From assembly GCA_015233285.1 (NCBI GenBank), contig JADFYA010000274.1, forward strand, positions 1-5,176: a DNA stretch of 5,176 bases, given 5' to 3'. Position numbers and translations under genes: made by a program. The stretch is from Deltaproteobacteria bacterium. GTDB lineage: Bacteria > Desulfobacterota > JADFXK01. The notes beneath the pieces are model-generated. The model did no database searches. It had not been told where the DNA came from and saw only the letters and a program-made list of their open reading frames with translations. Below are positions 5,085 to 5,176 of this stretch, piece after piece (within the stretch, counting starts at the first letter, position 1; every line of letters starts with the position of its first letter).

Positions 5085-5176
5085 TAGGGGTGGCGACTAT
5101 ATAAAAACCATGTAATAGTCACATAAAACCGCCGGCAATCCCGTACTTCAGCCGTAGCCGGACATTCCATTCAGAG
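5085..5176. other. Right flank, no gene recognised
   Basis: This is 92 bases outside the inverted repeat. GACTAT (5095-5100) and ATAGTC (5115-5120) form a 6-bp inverted repeat across an AT-rich 14-base loop. No start codon leads into an open frame that I can support. It may be the upstream region of a gene beyond the window. Confidence 0.4.

Noticed and set aside
5085..5176. TATATAAA-like promoter and ATG at 5110 in the right flank
   Set aside because: The ATG is followed at once by TAA, and no downstream frame in the remaining bases has supporting signals.

Overview
The window holds three complete protein genes and almost no other coding sequence. It reads like the chromosome of a Gram-negative anaerobe. 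A Desulfobacterota/Syntrophobacterales-like origin is my best guess, based on the ferredoxin-coupled 2-oxoacid oxidoreductase, the moderately GC-rich coding style and the phased GTTRCNN heptamer arrays between genes. No rRNA, tRNA or marker gene is present to confirm the taxonomy.

Layout, left to right: (1) bases 6-115, one arm of a long inverted repeat, followed by a heptamer array at 117-151. (2) A leftward pair of sugar-nucleotide short-chain dehydrogenase/reductase (SDR) genes. The first transcribed is a soluble UDP-GlcNAc 4,6-dehydratase-like protein (1236-2300), and the second is an NAD-dependent epimerase/reductase-like protein (169-1164). (3) A 511-bp divergent intergenic region (2301-2811) with a good leftward extended -10 promoter and a plausible rightward sigma70 promoter. 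(4) iorA (2812-4740, rightward), the alpha subunit of indolepyruvate:ferredoxin oxidoreductase. (5) Two opposed heptamer arrays (4745-4793 and 4917-4972) around about 120 bp of unexplained sequence. (6) Bases 4974-5084, the second inverted-repeat arm. (7) A 92-bp right flank with no recognisable gene.

The two SDR genes probably form one operon. They would make a nucleotide-activated 6-deoxy amino sugar for a surface polysaccharide or protein glycan: the dehydratase would make the 4-keto-6-deoxy intermediate and the second enzyme would epimerise or reduce it. iorA is metabolically unrelated, is transcribed divergently, and lacks its usual partner iorB inside the window.

The most notable signal is not a gene. 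The whole three-gene segment is bracketed by two roughly 110-bp inverted repeats about 90% identical to each other. Each carries two GTT-loop hairpins at the outer end and runs into GTT-heptamer arrays at the inner end. No transposase or recombinase lies between them. This may be a repeat-bounded cassette, or simply two copies of a dispersed palindromic repeat family that inserted on either side. The window alone cannot decide.
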